Positions 1 to 9,824 of a DNA stretch of 64,000 bases are shown here, in pieces. The first letter of the stretch is position 1; the number at the start of each line of letters is the position of its first letter. The translations under genes were made by a program, and so were the position numbers. Where the stretch lies: positions 930,001-994,000 of the forward strand of contig NZ_CP147917.1 in assembly GCF_039645965.1 (NCBI RefSeq). Reading direction: 5' to 3'. Below the pieces are notes generated by a model. The model made no database searches and had not been told where the DNA came from. It saw only the letters and a list, made by a program, of their open reading frames with translations. The DNA comes from Sulfurimonas sp. HSL3-2. GTDB lineage: Bacteria > Campylobacterota > Campylobacteria > Campylobacterales > Sulfurimonadaceae.

Positions 1-171
1 CTTTGACTTTTCGGCTTTTTTTGCTTTTTCAGCTTTCTCTGTTTCCGCTTTTTTGGTCATCTTCTCATGCTTTTCAGCTTTGACCGAAGCGTCAGTATTT
101 GATGCAGCCATATCGACCGCCGACAATGAAGTAAGCCCTAGTATAAGTACAAGTGCAACGATTTTTTTCAT
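1..171 (-). CDS. Exported Lys/Glu/Ala-rich protein, C-terminus off the window
   Basis: Frame read on the minus strand from ATG at 171 to the window edge with no stop (57 codons seen). An AGGAG ribosome site lies about 7 bases upstream. Residues 1-20 look like a signal peptide (two Lys, then a hydrophobic run ending near SLSA). From about residue 30 the chain is a low-complexity run of Lys, Glu and Ala (KAEK, KKAE units), probably helical and highly charged. No family recognised. The function cannot be inferred from this fragment. Confidence 0.6.
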   Translation of the reverse strand, partial: MKKIVALVLILGLTSLSAVDMAASNTDASVKAEKHEKMTKKAETEKAEKAKKAEKSK

Positions 172-350
172 GAAATTCTCCTGTGAGACAAATAAACACA
201 ATTGTGTTATCAAAATTCTATCCCAGAATTTGTAAACGTGCGGAAGCTATTTTTACAGAGTGATTGGGAGTGTAAAAAATAGAGATCTATCATCTTGAAA
301 TTGTAGTACAATCATAGATAAGTTTGATCATCTTGCATCAGGAGGCTGCG

Positions 351-1004
351 ATGCCTTTAAAAAATTATTCTAGTATTTTTGTCGAGATAAAAAAGAGCAG
401 ATTTGTACGGATCCAGTCGCTGGTACTCTTCATCATAACCTACATAGACTGGACTATCTTGCCCTTTATAACAAAGCTTGAAGGTACTTATCTTCCCGTA
501 TATATGATCAGCATCTTTATGCTCATAGGAGCACTCGACGGCTTCATTCAGCCGCTTTTTAAGAACATACGCATCTATCATATCTATCTCTTTTCGATCC
601 TCTTGGATATCGTGCAGATAGGCAGTTATCTGGTGTTTAGCGCTTCTATCATCATCTTTACCTACATTATCCTCAGTATATTTACGATCCAGGGTATCAC
701 GTTTGAGATAGCAAGGGTACATACGGTCGATTTTATGCAGGATGAGGATGTGGAACTCAAAGACTACCTGATGATAAGATCGTTCATCATCTCAGGTGCG
801 ATCATCGTCGGCGGTATAAGCAGTATTGTCTTTGACTATTTCAAGACAGATCTGAACATAATACTTATCTATCTTTCTGTTTTGGGAGTCATAGGGATCT
901 TTTTCCAGTATAAGCTGTATAGAAAGTTTAAACACAAGAGCCTGAACTCTACAGTAGAGCTGCAAAAAGATAGAAAAGAGATATTTGAGAAGATAAGATA
1001 CTAA
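351..1004 (+). CDS. Multi-pass membrane protein of unknown function
   Basis: 217 residues from ATG 351. This start is chosen because AGGAGG lies directly upstream; an in-frame ATG at 324 has no ribosome site. Five or six hydrophobic segments are visible (around residues 20-40, 48-68, 76-96, 98-116, 140-160, 165-185), with a charged Lys/Glu tail. The pattern resembles half of a major-facilitator-type transporter, but no signature motif is present, so no function is assigned. A perfect inverted repeat overlaps the stop codon. Confidence 0.6.
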   Translation: MPLKNYSSIFVEIKKSRFVRIQSLVLFIITYIDWTILPFITKLEGTYLPVYMISIFMLIGALDGFIQPLFKNIRIYHIYLFSILLDIVQIGSYLVFSASIIIFTYIILSIFTIQGITFEIARVHTVDFMQDEDVELKDYLMIRSFIISGAIIVGGISSIVFDYFKTDLNIILIYLSVLGVIGIFFQYKLYRKFKHKSLNSTVELQKDRKEIFEKIRY

Positions 1005-1016
1005 GATATCTTATCT
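991..1016. terminator. Bidirectional hairpin between convergent genes
   Basis: AGATAAGATA and TATCTTATCT form a perfect 10-bp inverted repeat with a 6-base loop. It overlaps the end of the membrane-protein gene and sits 8 bases from the end of the convergent NifX-like gene. There is no strong T run, so the terminator call is moderate. Confidence 0.45.
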
Positions 1017-1023
1017 TAGAAGG

Positions 1024-1416
1024 TTATATGAATTTAGCGGATACCTCTTTTAAAATAGCATCGGCTTTTGGTGACATACCTTCATACTTCACTATTTTGA
1101 CTCCGTAGTTTTTCATAGCGTTCGCAGTATTTTTACATGCGCGCTTTACTACGAGGTAGTCGCAGTCTTCTAAGACCTCTCCCATCTTAAAGTGCTGTGC
1201 TACATGTTCTGCATCATCGTCCCCGTGATCGCATACATGATCTTCATCATGTTCATGCTCGTCAAGATCGGTTCTAGGGTTGTTGCGTACCTCTTCGAGT
1301 TTAAATGAGCGGAACATCCCCGCTCCGTTCATATCAAAGACAGCAAATGCGGGTGTATGTCCGGCATTGCCAAAAAAAGTCAGAGTGTCATCTTTCACAG
1401 GAATAGCAATTTTCAT
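1024..1416 (-). CDS. NifX/NifB-C-type iron-molybdenum cofactor-binding domain protein with His/Asp-rich insert
   Basis: 130 residues, start preceded by AAGG. The fold signature of the dinitrogenase FeMo-cofactor family is clear: MKIAIPV at the start, an FG-x-AGHTPAF segment at residues 15-24, and DYLVVKRACKNTANAM near residues 86-101, where a Cys aligns with the family's G-x-G/A loop. Small members of this family bind Fe-S or FeMo clusters or act as chaperones for them. Residues about 50-75 are an insertion rich in His, Asp and Glu with one Cys, which looks like an extra metal-binding loop. No nif genes are nearby, so a nitrogenase role is not supported here. Confidence 0.75.
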   Translation of the reverse strand: MKIAIPVKDDTLTFFGNAGHTPAFAVFDMNGAGMFRSFKLEEVRNNPRTDLDEHEHDEDHVCDHGDDDAEHVAQHFKMGEVLEDCDYLVVKRACKNTANAMKNYGVKIVKYEGMSPKADAILKEVSAKFI

Positions 1417-1517
1417 ATTTTTACCTTATAATATAATCTATATATGAGTATATCATAATTTGCTCTAATGACTATTATAAAACAGGTGGAATAATTTTAC
1501 AGATCGGGAGGCGGCTT

Positions 1518-2306
1518 ATGGGTTTTAAAAGATCATTTAAAAACAAGATAGCTGCCGTAGAAAGACTCTATAAAAAACTGCATCTGGACAATGATATAGA
1601 ACTGCTGCATAAGTACCGCATAAACTTAAGAAAGCTCTACGCATACAGCGAGGTCTACGGTAAAAAAGCAGATAAAAAAAGCTCCGAAGAACTCTCAAGG
1701 ATCTTAAAAAAACTTCTAAAACCGACATCTGCTTTGCGTGATCTGGATCTCTTTTTAGTCGAGATTGAACAGATGGAATGTGTGCCAAAAACGAAAACGA
1801 AACTCCATAAGATATTTACCTCCAAACGAGAGAAAAGGTTCCGCTCTTTTTTAAATGATGAAGAGTATAAGAAAAATATTAAGCAACTGAACTTCATGCT
1901 TAAAAAAAGCAAGCTGTTTATCTATAAGCTCGAAGATATCGATAAATATGCGATAATAAGCAAGATGGGCAGAAAAATATATGACAAGTTTCATAAAATC
2001 GACTACAATACATCACTGGAAGAACTTCATAACCTTAGAATAGAGTTTAAAAAGTTCCGCTATGCTTTGGAAGCTTACGAAAAGCACTTCAAACAAGATA
2101 AAAGTGTGTTTGACGGCATGTATGACCTAAAAGAGGTGCAGGAGTCGTTTGGGATCATTCAGGACAATAACAAGAGGCTCCAGTTTATAGATAAAGTAGA
2201 AAAAAAGTTTACAAAAAAAGAACTCAGAGAGCTAAAAGCATACTTTGACCTGAAGATCAGAGATGCAAAAAGAGAGCTGTTTACATTAATAAGTAAAGTA
2301 GGATAG
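1518..2306 (+). CDS. CHAD domain protein
   Basis: 262 residues, strong GGGAGG upstream of the ATG. Two copies of the conserved-histidine alpha-helical repeat are visible: HKYRINLRKL near residue 30 and ELHNLRIEFKKFRYALE near residue 175, with many Lys and Arg throughout. CHAD proteins bind polyphosphate through such basic grooves. The start of the next gene follows 5 bases after the stop, so the two are probably cotranscribed. There is no fused CYTH phosphatase domain. Confidence 0.85.
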   Translation: MGFKRSFKNKIAAVERLYKKLHLDNDIELLHKYRINLRKLYAYSEVYGKKADKKSSEELSRILKKLLKPTSALRDLDLFLVEIEQMECVPKTKTKLHKIFTSKREKRFRSFLNDEEYKKNIKQLNFMLKKSKLFIYKLEDIDKYAIISKMGRKIYDKFHKIDYNTSLEELHNLRIEFKKFRYALEAYEKHFKQDKSVFDGMYDLKEVQESFGIIQDNNKRLQFIDKVEKKFTKKELRELKAYFDLKIRDAKRELFTLISKVG

Positions 2307-2311
2307 AGCGG

Positions 2312-3559
2312 ATGTTAGAATCATTATTGAACGAAGTATGGGTACAGCTGATCGTAGTGGTCATTGCAGGACTGTTGATAGGTCTGGAGATAAAAGAGTA
2401 CAGAGTCCATCATGATTCCTCCTCAAAAGAGATAGGAAGTGTCAGGACATACTCCTTTATTGCTCTTATCGGGTTTATATTTGCAAAGATAGATATGCCG
2501 CTTTACATCATCGGGTATATCGCGATCCTTTCGCATTTTGCACTCTTTTACTACTTTAAACTGCAAAACAGCAGAACAGGGATACTTCTTTTTCTGCTGA
2601 CCACGCTAGTCTACAGCTTCGGGATGATAGTCGTGAAGTTCAATGTATGGTTTTTGATAGTCGTCTTTGTCGCGATAGTCTTTATCTCCAATATTAACAG
2701 AAAACTGGAGCATTTTTACACGATATTCGATGAGAGAGAGATCGAGGTGTTTGCAAAACTTCTTCTTCTAAGTGCGGTCATCCTGCCTCTCTTGCCGCAT
2801 GACAATATATCCGGTTTTATCCCCGTATCATACTTTAAGATCTGGGTTGCGGTCGTAGTCGTCTCGATGTTCTCTTATGTGGGATATATCCTTAAAAGAT
2901 ATATTTTTAAAGACAAGGGTTACCTGCTTACAGGTGTGTTGGGCGGGATCTACTCAAGTACGGCGACGACCATAGTCCTGGCAAAAAAAGCATCGTCAAA
3001 CCGTACGCCGCATATCTTTGCATCTTCCATCATCATGGCGACGGCGTTTATGTACTTTAGACTTTTGGGTATCACTTACGCGTTTAACTATGATATCGCA
3101 AGCAGGCTGCTGATCCCGTTTGCCGTCTTGGCATTTCTTACGATGGGGATATCTTATGTCATGTACAAGCAGGCAGCTACCGAGATAATGACGGATACGG
3201 ACAATGCCGTGGATAAAAACCCGCTGGAACTCTCTACGGCATTTATATTCGCATTTTTATTTATCGCTATGGCGGTACTGACGCACTTCGTGCTTTCAAG
3301 ATACGGCGATATAGGGCTCAATGTCCTCTCATTCATAGTCGGGTTTACGGACATAGACCCGTTTGTGCTTTCTATCCTTTCGTCAAAATTCAATGTGACG
3401 ATAGAAAACGCTTCGACGGCGATCATGATAGCAGTAGGAAGCAACAACATCCTAAAAGCTTTTTATGCGTATATATTCTCTAAAAACAAAGCAGGGATGT
3501 TAAGTGCAGCAGTGCTGATACTCTTAGGGGCGATAACGATAGGGATAGAGTTTATTTAG
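2312..3559 (+). CDS. MgtC/DUF4010 family inner-membrane protein
   Basis: 415 residues with about a dozen hydrophobic segments. The N-terminal third has the MgtC/SapB-type motif AGLLIGLEIKEY near residue 20; the rest matches the DUF4010 half (GGIYSSTATTIVLAKK near residue 215, and a conserved late segment with GFTDIDPFVLS). The role is unknown; MgtC relatives are linked to Mg2+ and phosphate homeostasis. Its likely operon partner is the CHAD (polyphosphate-binding) gene just upstream, which hints at phosphate/polyphosphate metabolism. Its 3' end overlaps pdxA by 8 bases, tail to tail. Confidence 0.8.
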   Translation: MLESLLNEVWVQLIVVVIAGLLIGLEIKEYRVHHDSSSKEIGSVRTYSFIALIGFIFAKIDMPLYIIGYIAILSHFALFYYFKLQNSRTGILLFLLTTLVYSFGMIVVKFNVWFLIVVFVAIVFISNINRKLEHFYTIFDEREIEVFAKLLLLSAVILPLLPHDNISGFIPVSYFKIWVAVVVVSMFSYVGYILKRYIFKDKGYLLTGVLGGIYSSTATTIVLAKKASSNRTPHIFASSIIMATAFMYFRLLGITYAFNYDIASRLLIPFAVLAFLTMGISYVMYKQAATEIMTDTDNAVDKNPLELSTAFIFAFLFIAMAVLTHFVLSRYGDIGLNVLSFIVGFTDIDPFVLSILSSKFNVTIENASTAIMIAVGSNNILKAFYAYIFSKNKAGMLSAAVLILLGAITIGIEFI

Positions 3560-4463
3560 CTAACTCTATCGCAGCTTTAACGGCATTGATATAACTCAGC
3601 GTATGGGCTTTGTTCTGGTATGCGATGTCAAAAGCTGTCCCGTGATCCACGGATGTCCTTACTATCGGGAGATTAAGAGAGACGTTTATGCTCTCATCGA
3701 AGTAGAGCGCTTTAAGCGGTGCCAATCCCTGATCATGATACATCGCACAGATATACTGCACCGTGTCTCTGAAGTAGGGTGCAAAAGCGACATCAGGTAC
3801 TATGGGACCGAAAAAGAGTTCCTTGCCGATCTTCTCATTAGCATTACGGATCGCTTTTTTGATCTCAAGTTCTTCGTTACCGATGGCGCCGTTATCACCT
3901 GCATGAGGATTAAGACCCAGTACCGCCACACGTTTGTCGCCTATGCTTTTATGTAGGTCGAGCAAAAAGGGTGTGAGTTTTTTCTCTTTTACATGTAAAG
4001 GCACTTCACGAAGCGGAATATGCTCGGTAAAGAGCGGGACGTAGAGTTTTTCGCATCCAAGCATCATGATCGCATCACGCTTAAAATAGTCGCGAAGCAT
4101 ATCTGTATGACCTTTGTACTCTAGACCTGCTTTCATCCATGCTTCTTTATGGATGGGCATGGTCACGACTGCGTCGCATTCATCTCTTTCGCAGAGTTTT
4201 ATCGCTTCTAAAAACGAGAGATAAGAGTATGTTCCGCTCTCTCTGGTGACCTTTGCCGGCTCTATGGTGATGTCCAGATCGATAGACTTACATGTAAGCT
4301 CTTTATGCAGTTCTACACCTAAAAGTTTTGCACCCTCTTGTAAAACCTTTTTATCTACGCAGTAGACGGGATGACAGAGACGGCTTACTTCCTCGTGGGT
4401 TTTTAGAGCGATCTCCAGACCGACTCCGTTGATATCACCGATGCTGATGGCTATTTTTTTCAT
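3552..4463 (-). CDS. pdxA: 4-hydroxythreonine-4-phosphate dehydrogenase
   Basis: 303 residues, somewhat shorter than the gamma-proteobacterial enzyme. It oxidises 4-phosphohydroxy-threonine for vitamin B6 synthesis with a divalent metal and NAD. Visible motifs are SIGDINGVGLEIALK at the start, GHTDML near residue 140 (metal His), NPHAGDNGAIG near residue 210, and MYHDQGLAPLKAL near residue 243 (third metal His). It overlaps the end of pdxJ by 4 bases, so the two B6 genes are translationally coupled in one operon with tgt. Confidence 0.95.
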   Translation of the reverse strand: MKKIAISIGDINGVGLEIALKTHEEVSRLCHPVYCVDKKVLQEGAKLLGVELHKELTCKSIDLDITIEPAKVTRESGTYSYLSFLEAIKLCERDECDAVVTMPIHKEAWMKAGLEYKGHTDMLRDYFKRDAIMMLGCEKLYVPLFTEHIPLREVPLHVKEKKLTPFLLDLHKSIGDKRVAVLGLNPHAGDNGAIGNEELEIKKAIRNANEKIGKELFFGPIVPDVAFAPYFRDTVQYICAMYHDQGLAPLKALYFDESINVSLNLPIVRTSVDHGTAFDIAYQNKAHTLSYINAVKAAIELAK

Positions 4464-5245
4464 TGTACGTTTACAAGCCTTTTCATCTCTTTTACGGCTG
4501 CGTCTAGTCCCGTAAATACAGAACGTGCAATGATGCTTTGACCGATGTTAAGCTCGCTTATCTCTTTGATAGCCGTGATATGTTTGACGTTGATGTAGTT
4601 TAGACCGTGACCTGCGGCTACTTCAAGACCTAGCTCTTTTGCGTGCTTTGCACTCTCTTGCAGAGCAAGAAGTGATTTTTCAAGACGGGAAGCCAGCTCA
4701 TAGCGAGGTAGTTCAAGCTCTTTTACACTGTGGTTTGAGTGAGAAAGTGAAGAGTTCAGCATTGCAAAAAGGTTCGCAAACTCTCCCGTATGCAGTTCGA
4801 CCATCTCGGCTCCAAGCTCTTTACTCATCTCCATAGCTTCTTTTGTCGGATCGACAAAAAGCGAGACCGGGATAAGCGAGTCGTGAAGCTGCTCTATTGC
4901 GCGGGCTACTTCATCTTCGTTTTTAAAGATATCAAGACCGCCTTCAGTCGTTACTTCTTCACGTTTTTCAGGCACAAGTGTTGCACGGTGAGGCTGAAGA
5001 TCACAAACGATGTTTAAGATGCTTTGGTTGACCGAACACTCCAGATTCACGGGAACACCGCTGGCTTTGATAATGTTTTTAGCATCGATATCCTGGATAT
5101 GGCGTCTGTCTTCACGCAGATGGATAGTGATCTGGTCGGCTCCCGCCTGAACGGCAGTGTAAAGCCCCATCATGATGTCAGGGTCGTTTACGCGTCTTGC
5201 TTCTCTTAAAACTGCGATGTGATCAATATTTACTCCAAGTGTCAT
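4460..5245 (-). CDS. pdxJ: Pyridoxine 5'-phosphate synthase
   Basis: 261 residues. It condenses the PdxA product with deoxyxylulose phosphate to pyridoxine 5'-phosphate. The TIM-barrel signature starts at residue 4 (GVNIDHIAVLREARR), followed by ITIHLREDRRHI near residue 40, ELHTGEFA near residue 155 and AAGHGLNYINV near residue 214. It lies between tgt (3 bases upstream) and pdxA (4-base overlap). Confidence 0.97.
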   Translation of the reverse strand: MTLGVNIDHIAVLREARRVNDPDIMMGLYTAVQAGADQITIHLREDRRHIQDIDAKNIIKASGVPVNLECSVNQSILNIVCDLQPHRATLVPEKREEVTTEGGLDIFKNEDEVARAIEQLHDSLIPVSLFVDPTKEAMEMSKELGAEMVELHTGEFANLFAMLNSSLSHSNHSVKELELPRYELASRLEKSLLALQESAKHAKELGLEVAAGHGLNYINVKHITAIKEISELNIGQSIIARSVFTGLDAAVKEMKRLVNVQ

Positions 5246-5248
5246 CTC

Positions 5249-6388
<1,140 letters not shown>

Positions 6389-6407
6389 TTAGTTCATAAT
6401 GTGTGAA

Positions 6408-6413
6408 ATTATA
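6408..6413 (-). promoter_or_regulatory. Candidate -10 box for tgt-pdxJ-pdxA
   Basis: TATAAT on the minus strand within a TTATAATTTCA context, 29 bases before the tgt ATG. No clear -35 is seen. Confidence 0.45.
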
Positions 6414-6519
6414 ACATTCCTATATTAAGATGCAGTTATTTTAGATTTTAATATATATTGAGTTAATATTAAAATAATGCTACGATACAATATAGAACTA
6501 TTCAAATAAAAGAGAAAAC

Positions 6520-7245
6520 ATGCATTATGTGATCGGCGATGTCCATGGATACTATAAAACACTGTTAGCTTTAGTCGAATTACTTCCGGCGGATGCTGAG
6601 CTTGTCTTTGTCGGAGACCTTATAGACAGAGGACCAAGGAGTGCGGAGGTCGTGAGGTTCATACGTGAAAACGGGTATGCCTGCATAAAGGGAAACCATG
6701 AAGACTTTATGGCGACCCTCGGACCTGAAGTTGTAAACTCTTTTTTAAACGACACCCCTTTGTATCTGACCAATCTTTGGCATACCAACGGAGGGATAGA
6801 TACTCTTATCTCCTACGGTCTTTTGAAAATAGTCAACGGAAAACCTGAAAAAGTAAAGGATTATAAGCAGGCGCTGCTGGCTTTTGTGGACGACATGAAG
6901 TGGATGGAAAAACTTCCGCTTTACTTGGAATTCGGCATCAAGGAGTCGTTAAACAAGCCGATCATCGTCTCTCATGCTCCTATCGCCGATGTATGGGACA
7001 TGCGTGATGAAGAAGAGATGTACAGCACCTTTCATAACGCCGCGATCACTAACCGTATCAATCCCGGAAGTGATGCTCCGATATTCAATATCTTTGGACA
7101 TACCCCTGTAAAAAGAGGTGTGGACAGAAATCCTTACTATGTCAATGTGGATACGGGATGTTACTTGGAGAAAGACGGATACAAAAGGCTAAGTGCTTAT
7201 TGTATCGAGACAGGTGAGACCGTAAGTGCCTGGAATGTCAAATAA
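6520..7245 (+). CDS. Metallophosphoesterase, serine/threonine protein phosphatase type
   Basis: 241 residues. The full PPP-family motif set is present: GDVHG at residue 7, GDLIDRGP near 31, GNHE near 58, an IVSHAP segment near 148 and FGHTPV near 188, all of which place the two-metal site. Similar bacterial enzymes act as PrpA/B-like phosphatases or as diadenosine-tetraphosphate hydrolases; the sequence does not decide which. Monocistronic or first of a run with the TrkA-like gene 39 bases downstream. Confidence 0.85.
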   Translation: MHYVIGDVHGYYKTLLALVELLPADAELVFVGDLIDRGPRSAEVVRFIRENGYACIKGNHEDFMATLGPEVVNSFLNDTPLYLTNLWHTNGGIDTLISYGLLKIVNGKPEKVKDYKQALLAFVDDMKWMEKLPLYLEFGIKESLNKPIIVSHAPIADVWDMRDEEEMYSTFHNAAITNRINPGSDAPIFNIFGHTPVKRGVDRNPYYVNVDTGCYLEKDGYKRLSAYCIETGETVSAWNVK

Positions 7246-7284
7246 TCTTTTACCGCTGTCTCATCTTCTGCTATAATCTCGTCT

Positions 7285-8694
7285 ATGAAAAAGATTCTAA
7301 TAATCAGTGACAGTGAAATCGGTAACCATTTTATCGAGCGTGTCGTAGATACTTATACAAGCGATAATATATATTATGTAGTGCAGATGAAAGCTACCGA
7401 ATATGAAAATGCGAATCCTGCACGTTTTAAATTTTACGAGTTTGACCCGACAAGTCTTTATAAACTTTCAAACCTGTTAAAGATGGAGTTCGTCCAAGTC
7501 GTCATAGCTATGGATAACCTCTCAGATGTAGAAGTTACTATCAAGAACATAAGAACAATCAAAAAACAGCTTCGTATCATCGTTCTAGATCAGTGGGATA
7601 TACAAAACCAAGACTCAAACGTAGTCTATGTCAAACAAAACGAGATCATGGCTTCAAGACTCCTTGATTACCTTCCAAATGTCCCTGTTATCGCGCAGAA
7701 CGTGGGTCTGGGCGAGGGTGAGATCATGGAAGTCCTTGTCCCTTTTGGAAGCTCTTTTGTCTACCGCCATATCGGTGTTATCGAGCAAAACAGATGGAGA
7801 ATAGTCGCCATCTATAGAAACCGCGAACTTCTGATGCCTTCAAGCAGACGTATGATCCATCCAAACGACCTTCTGCTTTTAGTTGGTGAACCTTCTGTAC
7901 TAAAGTCTGTTTATCGTGCTATCAAACGTGAACTCGGGCAGTTTCCAGAGCCTTTCGGTTCAAATCTTTACCTCTATATCGACATGGAAAAAGAGAATGC
8001 GGATAACATAAAAGACCTTGTCCGCCGTGCACTTTTCATCCATAAAAACTTTAAGCACAAGCTTTATATAAAGATATATAATCCAAATGATATCGATCTG
8101 CTTCGTCATATAAAAGATATGAGATCAGACAGTGTCAGTGTAAATATAAACTACAACGACGACCTAGAGATAGAAGATATCTTCCATGCTGATGTCAGAA
8201 GATATCATATCGGTCTTGTGATGGTCTCAAAAGATATATTTAAAGACAATGAGACGAGAAACATGCTTTACGATGCTCATGTTCCTGTGCTGAAGATCGC
8301 AGACAGATCGTTTTCAAAACTCAAAGACGCACTTGCGATACTTACCGAAAACAGGGACTTAGAGAAGGTTTCTACGACGATCTTCGATATCTCTTCACAG
8401 ATGGGATTCAACTTAGAGCTGTTTAACTATACAAACGAAAAGGATGAATATAAAGAGCAGGTGATAGAACATTTCAACAACCTTGCGACCATCTTTTCTA
8501 AGTCTATTAAGATCACTGAGAGCGAGAGCAATCCTATACGTGAACTGAGACAAAAAGAGAACTTTTTACAGGTACTTCCTTTTACGAAAAAAATGACAGG
8601 CAGACATCTGTATTCGATCTTTTCGACAGACAGTGAAAGACTCTATTATAAACTTGATGATTTTCATCAGATCTTTATCCCCGTCCAGCTGTAA
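7285..8694 (+). CDS. TrkA-N/TrkA-C domain protein (COG3400-type)
   Basis: 469 residues, cytosolic. It begins with a Rossmann-like beta strand (KKILIISDSEIG) as in TrkA_N (RCK) modules, although the classical GxGxxG is replaced by SDSEIG. Around residues 150-215 there is a TrkA_C-like segment (EIMEVLVPFGSSFV, then LLLLVGEPS). The second half is not recognisable by eye. No K+ channel gene is adjacent, so it may gate or assist a channel encoded elsewhere. Confidence 0.7.
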   Translation: MKKILIISDSEIGNHFIERVVDTYTSDNIYYVVQMKATEYENANPARFKFYEFDPTSLYKLSNLLKMEFVQVVIAMDNLSDVEVTIKNIRTIKKQLRIIVLDQWDIQNQDSNVVYVKQNEIMASRLLDYLPNVPVIAQNVGLGEGEIMEVLVPFGSSFVYRHIGVIEQNRWRIVAIYRNRELLMPSSRRMIHPNDLLLLVGEPSVLKSVYRAIKRELGQFPEPFGSNLYLYIDMEKENADNIKDLVRRALFIHKNFKHKLYIKIYNPNDIDLLRHIKDMRSDSVSVNINYNDDLEIEDIFHADVRRYHIGLVMVSKDIFKDNETRNMLYDAHVPVLKIADRSFSKLKDALAILTENRDLEKVSTTIFDISSQMGFNLELFNYTNEKDEYKEQVIEHFNNLATIFSKSIKITESESNPIRELRQKENFLQVLPFTKKMTGRHLYSIFSTDSERLYYKLDDFHQIFIPVQL

Positions 8695-8774
8695 AATATC
8701 TAGAAAACGTCCATTTCACAGACTTTTAAGCAAAAATAAAGTATTATCTAAAAAATTACTTTATGGACGTAAAA

Positions 8775-9824
8775 ATGGTCGTAGATATTGCTCTTAAAAA
8801 AGTTGTAGACAATTCATATAAAATAACAATCGATAAACTTCAAGATATGCACTTTGATAAAAAAGTGGCGATAATAACAAATCCTACCGTTGCAGGACTT
8901 CACCTAAAATACCTTTTAAACACTATTTCTGCAAAAGAGCTGTATATCATAACTATACCCGATGGTGAGCAGTATAAAAATCAAGAAACGATAGATATGA
9001 TACTCGAAAATCTTTTTAACCACCGTTTTAACCGTAACTCTCTTCTTATCGCTTTTGGAGGCGGTGTTATCGGTGATATGACTGGTTATGCGGCAAGCAT
9101 CTACCAAAGAGGGATAGATTTCATACAGATACCTACGACTCTGCTGTCTCAAGTGGACGCAAGCGTAGGCGGCAAGACGGGGATGAACAACAAGTTCGGT
9201 AAAAACCTTGTCGGTGCATTCCATCAGCCTCAAGCAGTTCACATAGACCCGTACTTCCTATCGACTCTTCCTTCACGCGAGTTTGGAACAGGTATTGCCG
9301 AGATAGTAAAGATGGCAGTGACTTTTAATGAAGAGTTCTTCTTATGGCTTGAAGAGAGTGATCTAAACGACTCGACTCTGCTTGCCGAAGCGATAAAAAA
9401 AGCGGTCGAGACAAAAGCGAATGTAGTATCTCAGGATGAAAAAGAGAAGGGACTTCGTGCAGCACTGAACTACGGACATACATTCTGTCATGTCATAGAA
9501 AATGAGACAAATTATAAGACGTACCTTCACGGAGAAGCCGTAGCGATCGGTATGGCAATGGCAAATGATGTTGCAGTAAAACTTGGACTGTTAACAGAAC
9601 ATGAAGCGATGAGGATCAAGAACATCCTGCTCAAATACCATCTTCCGATAAGTTATGATGTAAAAGACGTAGATGCGTTTTATGATGCGTTTTATCTTGA
9701 TAAGAAAAGTTCTGACAGTGCCATCACATTCATTCTGCCTGAGCATATCGGCGGCGTGAAGATAACAGATGAGATTGATGTATCGGTTATCAAAGATGTT
9801 CTGACATCTTACAAGGCTCATTAA
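8775..9824 (+). CDS. aroB: 3-dehydroquinate synthase
   Basis: About 349 residues from ATG 8775, which has TGGA 7 bases upstream; the in-frame ATG at 8763 has no ribosome site. Second step of the shikimate pathway. Key motifs are GGGVIGDMTGYAAS, IPTTLLSQVDASVGGKTG, the metal Glu in EIVKMA, NYGHTFCHVIE and HGEAVAIGM. The stop overlaps the next ATG (TAATG), starting the conserved aroB-mscS-mtaB-FtsH-like-bioV-mog series. Confidence 0.97.
   Translation: MVVDIALKKVVDNSYKITIDKLQDMHFDKKVAIITNPTVAGLHLKYLLNTISAKELYIITIPDGEQYKNQETIDMILENLFNHRFNRNSLLIAFGGGVIGDMTGYAASIYQRGIDFIQIPTTLLSQVDASVGGKTGMNNKFGKNLVGAFHQPQAVHIDPYFLSTLPSREFGTGIAEIVKMAVTFNEEFFLWLEESDLNDSTLLAEAIKKAVETKANVVSQDEKEKGLRAALNYGHTFCHVIENETNYKTYLHGEAVAIGMAMANDVAVKLGLLTEHEAMRIKNILLKYHLPISYDVKDVDAFYDAFYLDKKSSDSAITFILPEHIGGVKITDEIDVSVIKDVLTSYKAH

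Noticed and set aside
53-235. 60-codon plus-strand ORF
   Set aside because: It lies opposite the Lys/Glu/Ala-rich exported protein, which has a good signal peptide and ribosome site; the plus frame has neither.
1024-1416. Nitrogenase gene cluster
   Set aside because: Only one NifX-like domain is present; the neighbours are unrelated to nitrogen fixation.
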